This document shows, one piece after another, positions 55,146 to 63,192 of a stretch of 64,000 nucleotides of DNA. Position 1 is the stretch's first letter; the number at the start of each line of letters is the position of its first letter. The position numbers and the translations under genes are program-made. Origin of the DNA: a virus; the IMG/VR virus record IMGVR_UViG_3300025789_000031, positions 21,756 through 85,755 of that record, one strand, 5' to 3'. The notes beneath the pieces are model-generated. The model did not search any database. It saw only the letters and a program-made list of their open reading frames with translations, and had not been told where the DNA came from.

Positions 55146-55339
55146 TTCAAGACCACAAACGGTAGATGGGGATGATTATCATCATAAATTTCAATATATC
55201 CAGCACCACTCATTCCCGTTTCAAATCCTATTTCAGTCCCATTTTCCCACGTATCAGGACCAGAAGGACCGATATGAGTTTTCATTAAATCACTTATCTG
55301 TCCATAGGATAGATTGGTATCTTTAAAATAAAGTTTCAT
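55139..55339 (-). CDS. Small paralogue ending in FVVLKW
   Basis: The start is ATG at 55339 overlapping the previous TGA. The product is 66 aa, paralogous to the gene at 54497 (shared YGxISxL, GPxGPDTW, IEIYD and FVVLxW). Confidence 0.68.
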   Translation of the reverse strand: MKLYFKDTNLSYGQISDLMKTHIGPSGPDTWENGTEIGFETGMSGAGYIEIYDDNHPHLPFVVLKW

Positions 55340-55554
55340 GACCACCTCAACAGAAACCATGCGGCATCTGCTTCTCTGTTCAGGAGTAGTTCGTTCTTGT
55401 CCTGTAGATTAAATCTCCATCGCCACATTTTTCTTCCTCTATCGTTATCCCATCCGCTATAAAAAGATAACCCATCAGTTGGAAAATTCTTGACACACCA
55501 TTCCCGCACCACAAGTCGATTGGCACTGAATCTAACGAGATATTCAGCAGTCAC
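55336..55554 (-). CDS. Small protein ending in FLLRWS
   Basis: A GTG start at 55554 is proposed because it overlaps the upstream TGA (GTGA), like its neighbours. About 72 aa with Trp/Arg-rich strands and DAAWFLLRWS at the end. Confidence 0.62.
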   Translation of the reverse strand: MTAEYLVRFSANRLVVREWCVKNFPTDGLSFYSGWDNDRGRKMWRWRFNLQDKNELLLNREADAAWFLLRWS

Positions 55555-55772
55555 GACCACATCATCCTAAAAAGCAATGCAACATCGTCATCGGGACAAG
55601 TTACCCAACCATAAGTTTTTGAAGGAACCTCACAGTTATATCGCTCAGCCCATTCAAGAATCTCTTCTTTATTAGCAGTGTAAAACTTTTCGTCAACCCA
55701 AAAAAAGGTTTTAACTGAAGGTTGGTAGGTGAAGCGAACCCCCTGTTTTTTCAGTGTCCAAACACAAGTCAT
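55551..55772 (-). CDS. Small protein ending in FRMMWS
   Basis: The product is 73 aa with MTCVWTLKKQGVRFTYQPSV at the start and PDDDVALLFRMMWS at the end. It is a member of the C-terminal aromatic motif family, with ATGA coupling to both neighbours. Confidence 0.66.
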   Translation of the reverse strand: MTCVWTLKKQGVRFTYQPSVKTFFWVDEKFYTANKEEILEWAERYNCEVPSKTYGWVTCPDDDVALLFRMMWS

Positions 55773-56173
55773 AGATACCTCAACGAAAATTCTACATATC
55801 GTTTCTTATCAACGATTGCAAACTGACGACTTGTCCAATCTACAAGATACAGACCGGCAGCAGGCACGAGGAAGTTGTTGATATACGTGTTACTGATACC
55901 AACTTTCTTCCAATCACATTTATTATCAAGCAACCAATCCTTCAGATTGTCAAATGCCTGATCTGACATATACATAAGGTGTCTCTGCCGCAGCTTTTTG
56001 GTATCTTGAATGAGCCAGTATGTCCACAAACCGAACATAATGATATTCAGTAGCACAGTATCCCAGCGAACAGAATGAATATAATCATATGCGATACAGC
56101 CGCCCGACATAAGCATAAAAATAGCGTCCGCGACTACAACTGCCCATGCATAAACCCTTCGTGTATCATTCAT
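55769..56173 (-). CDS. Membrane protein with the C-terminal aromatic motif
   Basis: The product is 134 aa. Two transmembrane helices (about residues 8-30 and 38-54) precede a soluble domain ending DKKRYVEFSLRYL. A membrane-anchored version of the family that surrounds it. The function is unknown. Confidence 0.68.
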   Translation of the reverse strand: MNDTRRVYAWAVVVADAIFMLMSGGCIAYDYIHSVRWDTVLLNIIMFGLWTYWLIQDTKKLRQRHLMYMSDQAFDNLKDWLLDNKCDWKKVGISNTYINNFLVPAAGLYLVDWTSRQFAIVDKKRYVEFSLRYL

Positions 56174-56414
56174 TTTCTGTTCCCTTCTCTAATATAGTAA
56201 ACAAATCACCATATTCATATTCCAGAACGCCTTCCTCATTAAACCTATAATAAATTGTTCTACGGTAGATTTTTTTAAGCCAAACGTATCTATTTTTAAT
56301 TTTAATAGGGAGCCAAGCAATTATTGGCTCCCATTTCATATATGTCTTCTCGGAGTCACCAATGCCAGCATTGCATATCTCTTTAATGAAGGCATTACGT
56401 GCTCCGAAGGTCAC
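56166..56414 (-). CDS. Hypothetical protein (82 aa, GTG start)
   Basis: A GTG start at 56414 lies 2 bp after the stop of the upstream gene. TFGARNAFIKEICNAG then strand-rich KIKNRYVWLKKIYRRTIYYRF. Basic. The function is unknown. Confidence 0.6.
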   Translation of the reverse strand: MTFGARNAFIKEICNAGIGDSEKTYMKWEPIIAWLPIKIKNRYVWLKKIYRRTIYYRFNEEGVLEYEYGDLFTILEKGTENE

Positions 56415-56415
56415 A

Positions 56416-57081
56416 TCAAATGCCCTTTACATAATTAAGTTGTGTCTGATTTTCTTTGTGTGCCTTGACCTTACCAGACAGGTTGACGATGGCCCCAACA
56501 TCAATATTGTTGCGGTAGGAAAAGAACACCGCCTTATTATCGGGTGTGATACCCGTAACAAAGTAGGTGTTCCAATTTTCAGAATAGCGGCAGCGCACAA
56601 TTTCAAAATCGTAAATATCAACCTTATCACCAACGTTACCGATATAACCGTCAGTGTCACGAAGACGAGAATCAGTGTCTTGACGAGCCTTGGCGCGAAT
56701 GTAACAAGAAGGAAGTGAAGAAATCACAGCGAGTTCAAAAACACCAACTTCTTCGCAAGTTGCGCATTCCATGGCCTTAGTCTCAAAATCACTGAGGACC
56801 TTGCCTTGAAGAATTTTGAAAGTCAGCCCCTGAAAATGGAGAATCACGTTTTCGGCTTGCGCACGGTCTTCTTCGCGAATGTCAAACTTACTGTCAATAA
56901 AATCGCGAGTAAGATGCTTATTGGCGATACGCACCCGATCACCTTGATGATCGGTTTCGGAAAGCTTGAGATAGTCACCGTTAACGCGCTGAGCAGCACA
57001 TGCAGCAGCAAACGCTTCGCGAGTGTTGAAGCGAGCAGTATCAGCGACCTTGCGAGCATAGTTATTGCGATAAGAACCCAT
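56416..57081 (-). CDS. Putative OB-fold protein (221 aa)
   Basis: The N-terminal half is helical and charged. The C-terminal 90 residues (VGDKVDIYDFEIVRCRYS, TGITPDNKAVFFSYR, VNLSGKVKAHKENQTQLNYV) look like an OB/SH3 nucleic-acid-binding barrel found in other phage and plasmid proteins. A strong promoter precedes it. The precise role is unknown. Confidence 0.66.
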   Translation of the reverse strand: MGSYRNNYARKVADTARFNTREAFAAACAAQRVNGDYLKLSETDHQGDRVRIANKHLTRDFIDSKFDIREEDRAQAENVILHFQGLTFKILQGKVLSDFETKAMECATCEEVGVFELAVISSLPSCYIRAKARQDTDSRLRDTDGYIGNVGDKVDIYDFEIVRCRYSENWNTYFVTGITPDNKAVFFSYRNNIDVGAIVNLSGKVKAHKENQTQLNYVKGI

Positions 57082-57112
57082 TTTGAAATCCTTTATTAGA
57101 ACCTATGAGCAA

Positions 57113-57141
57113 TGCATAGCTTTGTATGACCCGGCTGTCAA
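57113..57141 (-). promoter_or_regulatory. Sigma70-like promoter
   Basis: TTGACA (57141-57136), a 17-nt spacer and TATGCA (57118-57113), 32 nt before the start at 57081. Confidence 0.68.
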
Positions 57142-57440
57142 CTGCTTTTTACGAGATTTTTTATAATATCATATTCTTCTGCTACTTTTTTCAAAGCAGG
57201 ATATTCTTCTTCAAGAGTTTTTCGGTCAGATTTTGATCCACCAACAAACACCTTTCCGTCATTATTAACAGACAGCTTAAAATCATATCCTTTCATTCGT
57301 TCAATAATATGATTTAGACTTTGGCGCTTGACGGTGTAAATTTTTTCCAAAAAAATCTTATCATTTTTGGTTGCCCATATAATCAGATCATCAAGCAGCA
57401 CAATTTCATCTTGAATAGCGTCTTCAATGCCGTAGGGCAT
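57138..57440 (-). CDS. Helical hypothetical protein (100 aa)
   Basis: The product is 100 aa. LIIWATKNDKIFLEKIYTVKR and DRKTLEEEYPALKKVAEEYD are helical and charged, with a short VNNDGKVFVGGSK strand pair between. No family is recognised. Confidence 0.65.
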   Translation of the reverse strand: MPYGIEDAIQDEIVLLDDLIIWATKNDKIFLEKIYTVKRQSLNHIIERMKGYDFKLSVNNDGKVFVGGSKSDRKTLEEEYPALKKVAEEYDIIKNLVKSS

Positions 57441-57441
57441 G

Positions 57442-57846
57442 TTACTCTTCCTTCAATTTTGTGGTGACGTAATTTGTGCGCCAATCCTGCGTTGCAGAAT
57501 ACAACAAAGCGCGGCATTCATCAGACATATCATATTTCGCACCATTGGATATATCACTGCCAAGACCGATATTAAGCCCATAATCTTCGTTTGCCACCCA
57601 TATCTTAACGGCATTTCCATAACTCAAATTATATGAATCAGATGTCCATGATTGCGGGTCTGTGCGAAGAGAATAAACCACGGCAACTACTGTTTGATCA
57701 CTGCACTTATCAATTTGTTTTGGAATATGATCATTAATCAACGGTTTGTATATGACATATTTGTATATAACGTAACACGAAATAATTGCGGCAATAAGTG
57801 CTGCCCCGAGGATCAAAATTTTAAATTTGATGATTTTATCTTTCAT
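57442..57846 (-). CDS. Membrane-anchored protein with one helix (134 aa)
   Basis: The start is ATG at 57846 behind AAGGGGATTGGTAAC. One transmembrane helix at residues 7-28. The rest (DQTVVAVVYSLRTDPQSW...) is a probable periplasmic alpha/beta domain with Cys residues. The function is unknown. Confidence 0.64.
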   Translation of the reverse strand: MKDKIIKFKILILGAALIAAIISCYVIYKYVIYKPLINDHIPKQIDKCSDQTVVAVVYSLRTDPQSWTSDSYNLSYGNAVKIWVANEDYGLNIGLGSDISNGAKYDMSDECRALLYSATQDWRTNYVTTKLKEE

Positions 57847-57847
57847 G

Positions 57848-57997
57848 TTACCAATCCCCTTTCGGATGTTTAGGCTTACGCTTGTAGCGCGTCTTGTTTT
57901 CAACGATTTTAGGCTTAAACGGAGTATCACCGTACAACACATGGTGTGCACGAGTTTTGGGACGACCCGCCTGAAATTGAATTACTTCCTTCTTCAT
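57848..57997 (-). CDS. Basic small protein (49 aa)
   Basis: MKKEVIQFQAGRPKTRAHHV then LYGDTPFKPKIVENKTRYKR and KPKHPKGDW. Very basic, with a LYxxxxPFKPKxV pattern seen in other T4-like phages. It may bind nucleic acid. It has a strong promoter upstream. Confidence 0.65.
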   Translation of the reverse strand: MKKEVIQFQAGRPKTRAHHVLYGDTPFKPKIVENKTRYKRKPKHPKGDW

Positions 57998-58021
57998 GAC
58001 ACTTCTCCGTTGAATGCTTTA

Positions 58022-58050
58022 CTTATACCCACATTTATATATCCTGTCAA
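58022..58050 (-). promoter_or_regulatory. Sigma70-like promoter
   Basis: TTGACA (58050-58045), a 17-nt spacer and TATAAG (58027-58022), 25 nt before the start at 57997. Confidence 0.78.
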
Positions 58051-58052
58051 CA

Positions 58053-58081
58053 ACAAAATGCCCGAAGTTTCCTTCGGGCAA
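58053..58081 (-). terminator. Terminator-like hairpin
   Basis: An 8-bp perfect stem gcccgaag/cttcgggc with a GAAA loop on the minus strand, followed by ATTTTG. It separates the 58122 gene from the next promoter. Confidence 0.72.
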
Positions 58082-58121
58082 TCGTTGCTGGAATATTAAA
58101 AATTTTGTCCCAGTTAGATTG

Positions 58122-58184
58122 TTACAAACTCATGATTTTGACTTTAGAAATATATTCCCATTCTTCTTCTGTATATGGAAACAT
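58122..58184 (-). CDS. Microprotein (20 aa)
   Basis: MFPYTEEEWEYISKVKIMSL, preceded by AAGGAAGTTAGAT. The stop is 40 bp before the terminator. Acidic-aromatic. Coding is supported only by the ribosome site and position. Confidence 0.4.
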   Translation of the reverse strand: MFPYTEEEWEYISKVKIMSL

Positions 58185-58195
58185 ATCTAACTTCC

Positions 58196-58321
58196 TTATA
58201 GACCTAAAACGTTGTACAGTGTTGCCAAGCACAAACTTACAATAATTAGACCTGCTACTCTGGAAACCTTGATTACCATAGGAGTTTTGGTCAAATATGA
58301 TGCATTTGAGTAATTACTCAT
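58196..58321 (-). CDS. Small membrane protein (41 aa)
   Basis: MSNYSNASYLTKTPMVIKVS leads into a hydrophobic helix RVAGLIIVSLCLATLYNVLG. AAGGGAAAGTAAA precedes ATG. Together with the 20-aa gene it forms a tiny operon ended by the terminator at 58053. The stretch 58322-58394 holds nothing recognisable. Confidence 0.52.
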   Translation of the reverse strand: MSNYSNASYLTKTPMVIKVSRVAGLIIVSLCLATLYNVLGL

Positions 58322-58394
58322 TTTACTTTCCCTTTTGGTTGTAGTGGAAAACCCACGGTCATATTTATATTATGATGCTACACAAAAACACAAG

Positions 58395-58796
58395 TTACTT
58401 ACGAGATTCTAAATATTCTTTCAGATTTCCGTAGAGTGTCAACATCATTGCGATCTTATGGTCATATATTCTGATATAGGGACCCTTACTATCACCTTCT
58501 CTGTATACACCAAGATAGTAGGGACAGTCAAGCTTTTTTGTTAAATCTTTTATAAAAGAATCCCATATTTTTCTATCAAGGTCGCCCAAAGGAAATTCAT
58601 AGTGGGCTATTTTAGCAATTTCAAAGGCTCTCATACCTTCTTCTGACAGCCTGAGACCACTTCCACCTCTACCCGTAGTCCACCAACGAAATATGAGCTT
58701 ATCAATTGGTAACTCACCCCAGATATTTTCTTCAACATCAGAAAATTCTGAAAGGATTTTTTCTGTTATCTCTTTCTTAGTTTTATGATAAGTCAT
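58395..58796 (-). CDS. Hypothetical protein (133 aa)
   Basis: The product is 133 aa. RWWTTGRGGSGLRLSEEGMRAF in the middle and YIRIYDHKIAMMLTLYGNLKEYLESRK at the end recur in small phage proteins that have a winged-helix-like pattern. ATGA overlap with the upstream gene. The function is unknown. Confidence 0.66.
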   Translation of the reverse strand: MTYHKTKKEITEKILSEFSDVEENIWGELPIDKLIFRWWTTGRGGSGLRLSEEGMRAFEIAKIAHYEFPLGDLDRKIWDSFIKDLTKKLDCPYYLGVYREGDSKGPYIRIYDHKIAMMLTLYGNLKEYLESRK

Positions 58797-59082
58797 CTGG
58801 ATATACGGTGCGACCAGAATTTAGGAAAACAACAGTAAACTTATCAGTATGAAACTGTGCATTTAATTTGCGACATAAATTACGAGCATGTCCGGGATTA
58901 GAAAAACTGGTTTTCTTGTATTTCGGAGCAGCATCGTTTGCAAGATAATGTGACGATTTGAGATTGATGGGCTGATCATCATAAAATACAGCCCATATTC
59001 CGGCAGCTTCTACGATCTGATCATTTTTATATGTTTTTTTATCTACATGTTCCAATAAAATTTTTGGTTGTGTTCTGCTCAT
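58783..59082 (-). CDS. Hypothetical protein (99 aa)
   Basis: The product is 99 aa with AGIWAVFYDDQPINLK and ARNLCRKLNAQFHTDKFTVVFL. An alpha/beta pattern repeated in related phages. Part of a coupled run with 4-14 bp overlaps. The function is unknown. Confidence 0.64.
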   Translation of the reverse strand: MSRTQPKILLEHVDKKTYKNDQIVEAAGIWAVFYDDQPINLKSSHYLANDAAPKYKKTSFSNPGHARNLCRKLNAQFHTDKFTVVFLNSGRTVYPDDLS

Positions 59083-59294
59083 TTAAACGAACCGCCTTTA
59101 ATTTCTACCTGTATCACTTCATTTAATTTTTCGTTCGTCCTTGCATTACTCAACTCATACAAATCTGACAATAATTTTGAAATCTCATCGCGTAATCCAC
59201 GAGCATCAGCAGCAGATAAAACAACATCTCGTGATTGTTTTGTCTCCATGACTGCTAATTTATCTATAAATTTTTTGATGTGAATATGGTTCAT
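59079..59294 (-). CDS. Helical hypothetical protein (71 aa)
   Basis: MNHIHIKKFIDKLAVMETKQ followed by long helices with a DARGLRDEISKLLSDLYEL stretch typical of small phage replication-accessory helices. ATGA overlap. A late-type ATAAATAC sequence lies over the start region but is probably fortuitous. Confidence 0.62.
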   Translation of the reverse strand: MNHIHIKKFIDKLAVMETKQSRDVVLSAADARGLRDEISKLLSDLYELSNARTNEKLNEVIQVEIKGGSFK

Positions 59295-59749
59295 TGAGTA
59301 TTTATCATGCTCTGTGCTTCTTCTTGGGTTTTGTATGGACCATCATAAGAATAGCGTTGAATGAATATATATTTTGGACAAAAAACTACTTGTTTAACAT
59401 CATTTTGATTTATCGCAAACCATCCTGCGGCATGCAGACATTTGCTCTTTTTAGAAGTAGTAAATAAATGAAGCCCACGCTGAACATCAAAGATAGAATT
59501 ATAAATCTTTGGTGGCGTCGGATACTGTGGATATGGCATTGCCACTTTGGTATTATTTGACTTAAGTGGCTCAAACCGAATTTGAGTCGTCTTCTTCAAT
59601 TCGTTTGCATTATCAAACTGAAGGAAGTTACCATTAAGCTGTACACCGTAACCAGCATTATTGGCTTCAATGTTGCCAACTTTCTTTTCTCCGTCCGTGA
59701 CAATCCAGAATTGGTTCTTGATGATTGGTTTTGCTACTAATCCGGTCAT
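59291..59749 (-). CDS. Hypothetical protein (152 aa)
   Basis: The product is 152 aa. KNQFWIVTDGEKKVGNIEAN opens a beta-rich domain, and GLHLFTTSKKSKCLHAAGWFAI near the middle suggests a compact fold found in T4-like phages. The function is unknown. Confidence 0.67.
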   Translation of the reverse strand: MTGLVAKPIIKNQFWIVTDGEKKVGNIEANNAGYGVQLNGNFLQFDNANELKKTTQIRFEPLKSNNTKVAMPYPQYPTPPKIYNSIFDVQRGLHLFTTSKKSKCLHAAGWFAINQNDVKQVVFCPKYIFIQRYSYDGPYKTQEEAQSMINTQ

Positions 59750-60162
59750 GTAAATTTTGCCCCAAGATGCATAGGTTTTGCTTTCAGAATGATAAACAGA
59801 AATTCCTTTTCTTCCTCTTCATTAAGGACTCTTATACCAGTGCCAGCGCGATTCTTGGTGTACTCAAATGAGCCATCAGAATTCTGACGAACAACTGTGG
59901 TAGCTTCATATATGACGCTCATATTTGGCTTCTTAGGATATCTGTACCACTGTAGTTGATCAGATTCATTATACATTTCTACGTAATGTGGACGTAAAAC
60001 ATGCTCCCAATCAGTAAACGTGTCGGATTGTATGTCCATAATTACAGACTTGCCTTGTTGTCGGACACTAGTAACAAGTTTAACTTCCATTCCCGGACGA
60101 AAACCTCTGTTTCCACTTTGGAAATCGTTCAACCAGTCAGACATTTTAACCCAATTAGTCAT
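59746..60162 (-). CDS. Hypothetical protein (138 aa)
   Basis: The start is ATG at 60162 (MTNWVKMSDWLNDFQSGN), preferred over a longer frame that overlaps the upstream gene. Beta-rich body (MEVKLVTSVRQQGKSVIMDI) and tail with EEEEKEFLFIILK. The function is unknown. Confidence 0.64.
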   Translation of the reverse strand: MTNWVKMSDWLNDFQSGNRGFRPGMEVKLVTSVRQQGKSVIMDIQSDTFTDWEHVLRPHYVEMYNESDQLQWYRYPKKPNMSVIYEATTVVRQNSDGSFEYTKNRAGTGIRVLNEEEEKEFLFIILKAKPMHLGAKFT

Positions 60163-60361
60163 GATATTGATTAATCTCCCCGCGATTCCATGCTTCAACT
60201 GCCAGTTCAGACCCCTCTCTATACTCTCCGAAAATGAAACCATCTGTGTGCCGGTCACAATACTCGCACACTACCATAGTATCACTGTCATCTGCATAGT
60301 TAGGCTCGCACAAAATGGGAGTTTTACCGCAAACACATTTATTGAGTTCATAATCACCCAT
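60155..60361 (-). CDS. Lar-like restriction-alleviation type zinc protein
   Basis: The product is 68 aa. CVCGKTPILCEP, VVCEYCDR and a terminal AVEAWNRGE are the short Lar/zinc-finger signature of restriction-alleviation proteins. Real anti-restriction activity is only inferred. It overlaps the exonuclease gene by 8 bp. Confidence 0.72.
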   Translation of the reverse strand: MGDYELNKCVCGKTPILCEPNYADDSDTMVVCEYCDRHTDGFIFGEYREGSELAVEAWNRGEINQYHD

Positions 60362-61355
60362 GAAGCACCCCCTTATACGGAGAATTCAGCCATTTTGCAT
60401 AAATGTCTGCGGATTCTGAAATTTTATTAAGTTCATACTTTCCACAAAATTTCATCAAGTGAATTCCAACTTGAGGAGTTATTGTGGTCCTGATTTCTGA
60501 ACGAATGATATCATCAACTGCATCTTTAATTTCTTGTGGTTGCGCAGTCAGGTCAATCAGAGTGCGATTGCGTTCATAATCATCTTTGACTCGGTGTTCA
60601 ACATCATTGTGATCTACCCACTTTTGCAGCATCAAGTTATTCCAGTTGAACCCCTGTTTGGTCCGATCATCAAACGCCTCTTTGATACCAACAGAATTTT
60701 TAGTTCCTTTCTCGCGAACGCCGGGATAAGCACTGAACACATTGTCAGTAGCATCTCCCCTGATACACTTCTTAAACAGAAGATACTCAGGGTCCTCAAG
60801 CAACTTATGTTCCTTGGTTTTTTTGTCCTTTACCGGACGATCACGATCATCGTAATACCCATCAAGTTTGATCAACTGCCCAGCAACACCATTATATTGA
60901 TGGACGTTTTCACTGATCAATTGAACAAAATCAGTGTCAGAAGAGATAATAAAATGCTGGTCATGAGGATGTAAATGAATGAATCTTGCAATCAAATCAT
61001 CTGCTTCGGCGGTTGAGCAACGAAGAACAGATGCATTAGTCTTTTCACGAAGAAAAGTTACAAAATGTTCGTAGGTTTCCCAGAACATTTTGTCTTCTTC
61101 AATTTGGGCTTGAGTCAGCGTTTTAGGATCAACCGAGCGGTTAGCCTTATATGGCTTGTAGAATTCCTTACGCCAAGAACGTCCTTCAAGACAAAAAATC
61201 ACATGATCAATACCAAATTTACGCACCATCTGATTTACCGAAGATAACGTAAGGTGCATTGCCATGCCAATTTTTTCCCACGTGTCATGACTTTTAGAAG
61301 CGACATGTCGCGCACGGAAAAAAGTATTGGCAGTATCGATCAGGGCGTAGTTCAT
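60354..61355 (-). CDS. T4 RNase H/5'-3' exonuclease family
   Basis: The product is 333 aa. The FEN/T4 RNase H fold shows IDTANTFFRARH (first Asp), VIFCLEGRSWRKEFYKPYKANR, STAEADDLIARF (acid cluster) and ISSDTDFVQLI, then GDATDNVFSAYPGVREKG (H3TH region). It removes RNA primers and 5' flaps during lagging-strand synthesis. The promoter at 61381 serves it. AAGGAATCAT precedes ATG. Confidence 0.92.
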   Translation of the reverse strand: MNYALIDTANTFFRARHVASKSHDTWEKIGMAMHLTLSSVNQMVRKFGIDHVIFCLEGRSWRKEFYKPYKANRSVDPKTLTQAQIEEDKMFWETYEHFVTFLREKTNASVLRCSTAEADDLIARFIHLHPHDQHFIISSDTDFVQLISENVHQYNGVAGQLIKLDGYYDDRDRPVKDKKTKEHKLLEDPEYLLFKKCIRGDATDNVFSAYPGVREKGTKNSVGIKEAFDDRTKQGFNWNNLMLQKWVDHNDVEHRVKDDYERNRTLIDLTAQPQEIKDAVDDIIRSEIRTTITPQVGIHLMKFCGKYELNKISESADIYAKWLNSPYKGVLHG

Positions 61356-61380
61356 ATGATTCCTTCATTAATATACAAAC

Positions 61381-61409
61381 ATTATACACATAATATGCTT
61401 ATATGTCAA
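61381..61409 (-). promoter_or_regulatory. Consensus sigma70-like promoter
   Basis: TTGACA (61409-61404), a 17-nt spacer and TATAAT (61386-61381), 26 nt before the exonuclease gene. Confidence 0.85.
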
Positions 61410-61412
61410 GAT

Positions 61413-62168
61413 TTACGTTGAACTTTCATCAAACAATTCAGAGTTGAGGACGGGCGGCGGAAAAATACGAGATTTTGCAATCTCAAAATACTTTTCTTCC
61501 TTCTCTATCCCGATGAAGCTTCTTCCAAGATTTTTACAAGCAACTCCGGTTGTTCCGGAACCCATAGTATTGTCCAAAACAACATCGTTCGGATTGCTGT
61601 AGGTGTTGATTAGGTATTCCATAAGAGCAACTGGCTTTTGAGTGGGATGAAATCCCTTTTCCTGTTTAAAACGCAAGACCGTTTTGGGGTAACGTGTTCC
61701 ATCAGGGTTATCTCTATGCACAGAATTGGCGCTGCCGTATACCTCACCAATCTTAGAGCTATCGCTGGAAAATCCTTTGTATGGTGTTCCCTGTGTCATT
61801 TGTGGATTGTATATCGTTTTCTGCCTACAAAACACAACAATGTTTTCATGTGATTTAAGAGGCATAGACTTAGCACACATAGGATTTGTTCCCTGCGGCT
61901 TCTCCCAAATCCACTCATACTTGAAGTGCTTGAGATTGGAAGCTATCAGTGTAGTGGTAAATGGCTGTGCAGCGGTGAATACCATCGCTGCAGACTTTTT
62001 ACAGACTCGGTAGTATTCTTTCCACAATTCATCAAGAGGCAATACGCTATCCCACTTACAGGCAGTAGTTCCATACGGAAGATCAACAAGGAGCAAATCA
62101 ACCGAATCTTCGTCTAAAGTCTTTAGAATATCTAAGCAATCGCCTTGTCTTAGATCAAAGTTTACCAT
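61413..62168 (-). CDS. DNA adenine/cytosine-N4 methyltransferase
   Basis: The product is 251 aa. Motif IV DLPYGTT (about 29-35) precedes motif I LDNTMGSGTTGVA (about 205), the beta class order of N6-adenine/N4-cytosine enzymes. HPTQKPV lies before motif I. It overlaps by 7 bp the upstream gene that encodes a possible PD-(D/E)xK nuclease, so the two could form a restriction-modification pair or a phage self-protection unit. Confidence 0.9.
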   Translation of the reverse strand: MVNFDLRQGDCLDILKTLDEDSVDLLLVDLPYGTTACKWDSVLPLDELWKEYYRVCKKSAAMVFTAAQPFTTTLIASNLKHFKYEWIWEKPQGTNPMCAKSMPLKSHENIVVFCRQKTIYNPQMTQGTPYKGFSSDSSKIGEVYGSANSVHRDNPDGTRYPKTVLRFKQEKGFHPTQKPVALMEYLINTYSNPNDVVLDNTMGSGTTGVACKNLGRSFIGIEKEEKYFEIAKSRIFPPPVLNSELFDESST

Positions 62169-62713
62169 GTTGAGATATCTCTGGCCAATCCAGAATTTAA
62201 AAACTGCTTAAAGGTTTCAACTCCATTGAGCATATAATCATCATTTCCGCCATTTTTACCACCTTGCTGGGGAGTAAAATATTTTTGAAGTTCTCCTGAA
62301 TCACGAGCGCCAATAAAATCTTCTTTGGACATCCAAACAACATGCGAGTTGTCTAATTCCAAATTGATTCCGCAAAATATAATCCTATCCCAATCCTTAG
62401 AGATAGCAATATGATTAAATATGAAACTGTCTTCCTTACATCCGCCAGTTCCATGGTCCGTAAGCGCAACAGAAAACTTCATTTCAGTTTTATGGCCTTG
62501 AACAATCCGGTCATGGCTTGCATTTTGTGGTTTTTCTACAGTAAAACCATAATCCGTTTTGAGCATATCAGAAATGACGTATTCTCCATATCCGCCCTTT
62601 TGTTTTGGTCCTATCGCTTTGTAGCCTTCTAATACGGTTCCTTTAAATGGATCAACCGTAGCTTTCTTTAAAATCATTTGTGCTTCAGGACGAGAAAGTG
62701 CATTTTTAATCAT
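62162..62713 (-). CDS. Putative PD-(D/E)xK restriction-type endonuclease
   Basis: The product is 183 aa. GGYGEYVISDMLKTDYGF precedes SHDRIVQGHKTEMKFS, where Asp68, Glu77 and Lys79 fit the (P)D...E-x-K core. FIFNHIAIS and a strand-rich stretch follow. The single-domain size resembles type II enzymes. Coupling to the methyltransferase gene (ATG overlap) supports a functional pair. The nuclease assignment is inference. Confidence 0.62.
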   Translation of the reverse strand: MIKNALSRPEAQMILKKATVDPFKGTVLEGYKAIGPKQKGGYGEYVISDMLKTDYGFTVEKPQNASHDRIVQGHKTEMKFSVALTDHGTGGCKEDSFIFNHIAISKDWDRIIFCGINLELDNSHVVWMSKEDFIGARDSGELQKYFTPQQGGKNGGNDDYMLNGVETFKQFLNSGLARDISTW

Positions 62714-62736
62714 TAAATATTTTTTCCTTTATTGAT

Positions 62737-63189
62737 TTAACTTACTTCGGTGAACCCACCGCCCAAATCACGCTGCTGAATAATGCGAACATCATCGCGC
62801 TTGTCTGGATCGGCAATTTCTTGTTCATATACTTCAAGAGCGATATTACGACATACGGTTTGAAACCAACGATCAACGATCATTTGATCTGTATCGTTCT
62901 TGCTGTATTTGTATCCCTGTTTGATCAGATTGATTATGAACTTGTCATTCCAATCAAGATCAAACGACCCATTATTAATATCGGAAGGATCAAGGTCTAC
63001 ACTAAGGATGGCAATATAAGGCTCACCCTTTGATGTTGCAAGCTCCTTGGGTGTTAACTCTAGGGGAGCCGCTTTAGGCTTACGTGGAGCCTTTACCGGA
63101 GGCATTGGGGATTCAAGTTGGGTTTCAGGTACTACTTTCCCTGACAGAACATCTTCCATCGTTAACCATTTTATAAATTTCTTTAGCAT
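62737..63189 (-). CDS. Conserved T4-like hypothetical protein (150 aa)
   Basis: A Pro/Lys-rich linker (residues about 25-50) precedes the conserved block KGEPYIAILSVDLDPSDIN...FDLDWNDKFI and MIVDRWFQTVCRNIALEVYE, found in most T4-superfamily genomes. The function is unknown. Confidence 0.8.
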   Translation of the reverse strand: MLKKFIKWLTMEDVLSGKVVPETQLESPMPPVKAPRKPKAAPLELTPKELATSKGEPYIAILSVDLDPSDINNGSFDLDWNDKFIINLIKQGYKYSKNDTDQMIVDRWFQTVCRNIALEVYEQEIADPDKRDDVRIIQQRDLGGGFTEVS

Positions 63190-63192
63190 ATT

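Noticed and set aside
59285-59305. ATAAATAC box before the gene at 59294 as a late promoter
   Set aside because: It lies inside the coding end of the coupled upstream gene in an early-type operon; most likely chance.
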